A stretch of DNA of 64,000 nucleotides from positions 1 to 64,000 of the forward strand of contig NZ_SOMN01000033.1 in the NCBI RefSeq assembly GCF_004564235.1. The letters run 5' to 3'. The stretch's first letter is position 1, and each line of letters opens with the position of its first letter. Below are positions 61,613-64,000 of the stretch, in pieces. Under the pieces are notes generated by a model. It did not search any database, was not told the DNA's origin, and was given only the letters and a program-made list of their open reading frames with translations. The position numbers and the translations under genes are program-made. Origin of the DNA: Cohnella luojiensis (GTDB taxonomy: Bacteria > Bacillota > Bacilli > Paenibacillales > Paenibacillaceae).

Positions 61613-62782
61613 ATGAAATTTATACATACCGCCGATTGGCATCTCGGTAAACTTGTGCAGGGCGTCTATATGACGGAAGATCAGCGCTTCGTGCTGAAGC
61701 AATTGGTGGAGGTCGTGAAGCGGGAGCGGCCGGATGCCGTGGTCATTGCCGGGGATTTGTACGATCGGGCGATACCGCCGACGGAGGCGGTCGAACTATT
61801 GGACGGGCTATTCAGGGAAATCGTCGTGGAGCTGAATACTCCGCTGCTCGCGATCTCGGGCAATCACGATAGTCCGGATAGGCTTAATTTCGCCACGGCT
61901 ATTATGGAAGCGAGAGGGTTGCACCTAGTTGGGCAGATGAAGCCGACGACGTTCAAGCCTGTAATATTGCGCGACGAATACGGGGAAGTCCATTTTCATC
62001 TCGTGCCTTATGCCGATCCGGCGCAGGTGCGTTATGCGTTCGAGGATGAAAATATCCGGTCGCACGACGATGCGATGAAAGCGATAGTAGGGCGGATAGA
62101 GGGGACGAAGGACCCTGCGGCGCGGCATGTATTCGTTGGACATGCATTCGTGACGCCGGGGGCAAGATCGGAGGAGAACACGAGCCAATCGGAAAGGCCT
62201 TTGTCCATCGGCGGCGCGGAGTACGTCCATTCGGAATATTTCAAGGCTTTTCATTACACGGCGCTCGGCCATCTCCATCAGGCGCATCATGTATCGGACG
62301 AGACGATCCGTTATTCCGGCTCTCCGCTTAAATACTCCATATCCGAGGAAGCTCACCGCAAAGGGTTTCTTATCGTGGAGATCGATGGAGCAGGAACGGT
62401 CACCGTTGATAAAAGAGAGCTGAAGCCGCGCAGGGACATGCGTCGCGTCGTGGCCCCCATCGAGGAGATCGAGCGGCATGCGGTGTGCGAGGATTACGTG
62501 TTCGTGACGCTTCTGAACGACAATCCGGTTCTTTTTCCGATGGAGAAAGTTCGCGCGGTATACCCGAATGCGCTTCACGTGGAGCGTAAAGTGACAGTGT
62601 CTGTCGGTTCGGGCACGGATGTAGCTGAAGGCGATGGCGTGGCAAGGAAAGAAGCGGATCCGGTCGCATTGTTCGCTGCCTTCTATCAGGAAGTAAAAGG
62701 AATACCCCTTACGGAGGACAAGCAAAAGTTGTTCGCGAATACATACGCCGACGTGCTGCGGGAAGAGGGGGGAGCGGTATGA
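61613..62782 (+). CDS. sbcD: Nuclease SbcCD subunit D
   Basis: A 389-residue Mre11-type nuclease subunit. Phosphodiesterase motifs are TADWHLGK, AGDLYDRAIPP, SGNHDSPDRL, HVFVGHAFV and LGHLHQAHH (metal ligands intact). A C-terminal capping domain follows. With SbcC it cleaves DNA hairpins and protein-blocked ends. GGGAGGA precedes the ATG. It overlaps sbcC by 4 nt. Confidence 0.95.
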   Translation: MKFIHTADWHLGKLVQGVYMTEDQRFVLKQLVEVVKRERPDAVVIAGDLYDRAIPPTEAVELLDGLFREIVVELNTPLLAISGNHDSPDRLNFATAIMEARGLHLVGQMKPTTFKPVILRDEYGEVHFHLVPYADPAQVRYAFEDENIRSHDDAMKAIVGRIEGTKDPAARHVFVGHAFVTPGARSEENTSQSERPLSIGGAEYVHSEYFKAFHYTALGHLHQAHHVSDETIRYSGSPLKYSISEEAHRKGFLIVEIDGAGTVTVDKRELKPRRDMRRVVAPIEEIERHAVCEDYVFVTLLNDNPVLFPMEKVRAVYPNALHVERKVTVSVGSGTDVAEGDGVARKEADPVALFAAFYQEVKGIPLTEDKQKLFANTYADVLREEGGAV

Positions 62783-64000
62783 AGCCGATTCGATTGAGCA
62801 TGACCGCTTTCGGGCCTTACCGCGATACGGAGTCGATAGACTTTAGTCTGCTAGAAGACCGCCGCTTGTTCGTGATATCCGGGAATACCGGAGCGGGTAA
62901 AACATCGATTTTCGACGCCATCTGCTTCGCGTTATACGGGAGCGCCAGCGGGGAAGATCGCGCGGAGCCTCGGATGCTCAGGAGTCATTTTGCCGAGGAT
63001 GAGGTACATACATCGGTTGACTATCATTTTTCGGTAGGTTCGCGGACATACCGCGTCTTTCGCCAGATGCCCCATCGAAGAGAAGGAAACAAGAGCGAAA
63101 CGGGCGGCAAAGCGGAGCTGTACGAGACGACGTCGGGCGTGGAAGTACCGTGCATCGACCGGTTTACCGTGTCGGACGTGAATTTGAAGATGGAGTCCGT
63201 CATCGGGTTAACTAGGGAGCAATTCAGCCAGATCGTCATGCTGCCACAGGGTGAATTCCGCAAGCTGCTGACGTCCGACACGGAAAATAAGGAAGAGATT
63301 TTGCGGCGGATTTTCCGAACGGGATTGTATCAGAAGATCGAGGATCGGTTTCAGCGGCAAAACCGCGAGCTGCAGGATGCGCTGAAGCAAGCGAAGGCGA
63401 TGCAGGACGTTTACGTGAAGCAAGCGCAGGAGTCGTTGCCGCAGCGGGACGGAAGCTTGCTGTCGGTCACATTGCAGCAGGAATACAGCAGCATGGTGCA
63501 AGTGTCGGAAGGACTCGCTCAAGAGATTAGCCATTACGAGACGCAAGCGGCCGAGATTGAGGTTGGCAAAGCGGCGATCGCGGAGAGGTTGAACGCTCAG
63601 GAGTTGGCGTTGCGAGAGGCGCTGGCTTTGGAGAATAGATTCGTTCAATTGGAGGAGAAAAGGACGCTGCTAGAGCGGATGGAAGTTCGCAAAGCGGAGA
63701 TTGGCGAGAGCGAACGAGTGGTTAAGCTGGCAGAGCAGGCAGCCAGGATTGAGCCTTACGAAGAGCAGACCATGGCGGCGGTTCGCCAGTTGGAGCTGAA
63801 GCTCGTCGAGCACGAGCGCAAGCTTCGGGATTTAGCTGAAGCGGAGCGCGGGCATGCGGCAGCTGAGCAGCGGCATCGCGGCGAGGAAGCTCGCGACGCG
63901 GAGCGCAAGGAAGCCGATCGGGAGCTTGCGCGGCTTGCCGAGCTTAAGCCGATCGTGCAGACGCTCGAAGAGCGCAGGGGCGAAGTGGCGCGGCTATTGG
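62779..64000 (+). CDS. sbcC: Nuclease SbcCD subunit C, N-terminal part cut by window edge
   Basis: The first 407 codons of an SMC-like ATPase. The ATG at 62779 overlaps the sbcD stop (ATGA). It begins MKPIRLSMTAFGPYRD and has Walker A SGNTGAGKTSIFDAI near residue 38 and the Q-loop segment FSQIVMLPQGEFRKLL near residue 155. From about residue 185 the sequence becomes a long charged coiled coil rich in Glu, Ala and Arg, as in the SbcC arm. The open frame reaches the last base of the window; the zinc hook and second ATPase half lie beyond. Confidence 0.95.
   Translation, partial: MKPIRLSMTAFGPYRDTESIDFSLLEDRRLFVISGNTGAGKTSIFDAICFALYGSASGEDRAEPRMLRSHFAEDEVHTSVDYHFSVGSRTYRVFRQMPHRREGNKSETGGKAELYETTSGVEVPCIDRFTVSDVNLKMESVIGLTREQFSQIVMLPQGEFRKLLTSDTENKEEILRRIFRTGLYQKIEDRFQRQNRELQDALKQAKAMQDVYVKQAQESLPQRDGSLLSVTLQQEYSSMVQVSEGLAQEISHYETQAAEIEVGKAAIAERLNAQELALREALALENRFVQLEEKRTLLERMEVRKAEIGESERVVKLAEQAARIEPYEEQTMAAVRQLELKLVEHERKLRDLAEAERGHAAAEQRHRGEEARDAERKEADRELARLAELKPIVQTLEERRGEVARLL

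Noticed and set aside
61925..62725. 266-codon minus-strand open frame within sbcD
   Set aside because: It is antisense to intact SbcD motifs, and no product is recognisable.

Overview
The window looks like chromosome of an endospore-forming, Gram-positive Firmicute of the Paenibacillaceae type (Paenibacillus or Cohnella-like; inference). Support comes from sporulation genes (spoVR, yyaC, yhbH), strong GGAGG ribosome binding sites, many TTG/GTG starts, HelD, and an ANTAR-controlled ethanolamine operon. Most of the sequence is moderately GC-rich. Two stretches are visibly richer in A/T: about 3.8-6.4 kb (an agr-like locus) and about 51.7-60.1 kb (a sugar-catabolism cluster). Both look acquired.

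Layout. 0-3 kb: edge of an IS4-like transposase, M48 peptidase, TM2 protein, secreted GH18 chitinase. 3-6.4 kb: an agr-like quorum-sensing locus with a sensor kinase divergent from a membrane protein, AgrB, a 40-residue AgrD-like peptide (too short for routine calling) and a LytTR-only DNA-binding protein. 6.5-11.5 kb: methyltransferase, MATE exporter, stress-type SDR, SpoVR. 11.6-15.4 kb: a CstR-controlled persulfide/sulfite detoxification operon (TusA-rhodanese, rhodanese-MBL, TusA, TauE, DsrE-like, CstR) with three matching operators. 15.4-17.6 kb: a decayed IS1182-type element and a large foldback sequence. 17.6-24.3 kb: a BMP lipoprotein paired with a Rieske oxygenase, then HelD and RecQ. 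24.3-32 kb: exonuclease, YcgR/YcgQ permease pair, quinone reductase, SulP transporter, lipase, flavin reductase. 32.1-32.5 kb: a 52-bp tandem array built from a palindrome that also occurs near 8.9 kb.

32.7-45.9 kb is a complete-looking ethanolamine utilization microcompartment operon. It encodes the shell (EutL, two EutM-like hexamers, EutN pentamer, EutS), EutE aldehyde dehydrogenase, PduL-type phosphotransacylase, an uncharacterised Rossmann-like protein, EutP, the EutW/EutV two-component antiterminator, EutA/B/C ammonia-lyase, a 42-residue membrane peptide and an APC permease. Its leader carries a hexaloop hairpin that excludes an intrinsic terminator, the expected EutV target. Ethanolamine would enter by the permease, be cleaved by EutBC to acetaldehyde and ammonia, and acetaldehyde would go to acetyl-CoA (EutE) and acetyl phosphate (PduL) inside the shell. 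No EutT, EutG, EutH or EutQ is present.

46-51 kb: DMT transporter, Gfo/Idh/MocA oxidoreductase, YyaC, small proteins and an AraC regulator divergent from a 3'-truncated PhyH dioxygenase. 51.75-60.1 kb: two ABC sugar permeases without a binding protein, a GH2 beta-mannosidase-like enzyme, a nitrilase-family amidase, a six-hairpin glycosidase and a glycerate kinase. The set suggests breakdown of a mannosyl/glycosyl glycerate or glyceramide-type compound; I consider this the best candidate for an undescribed pathway. 60.2-64 kb: yhbH, sbcD and the start of sbcC, cut by the window edge.
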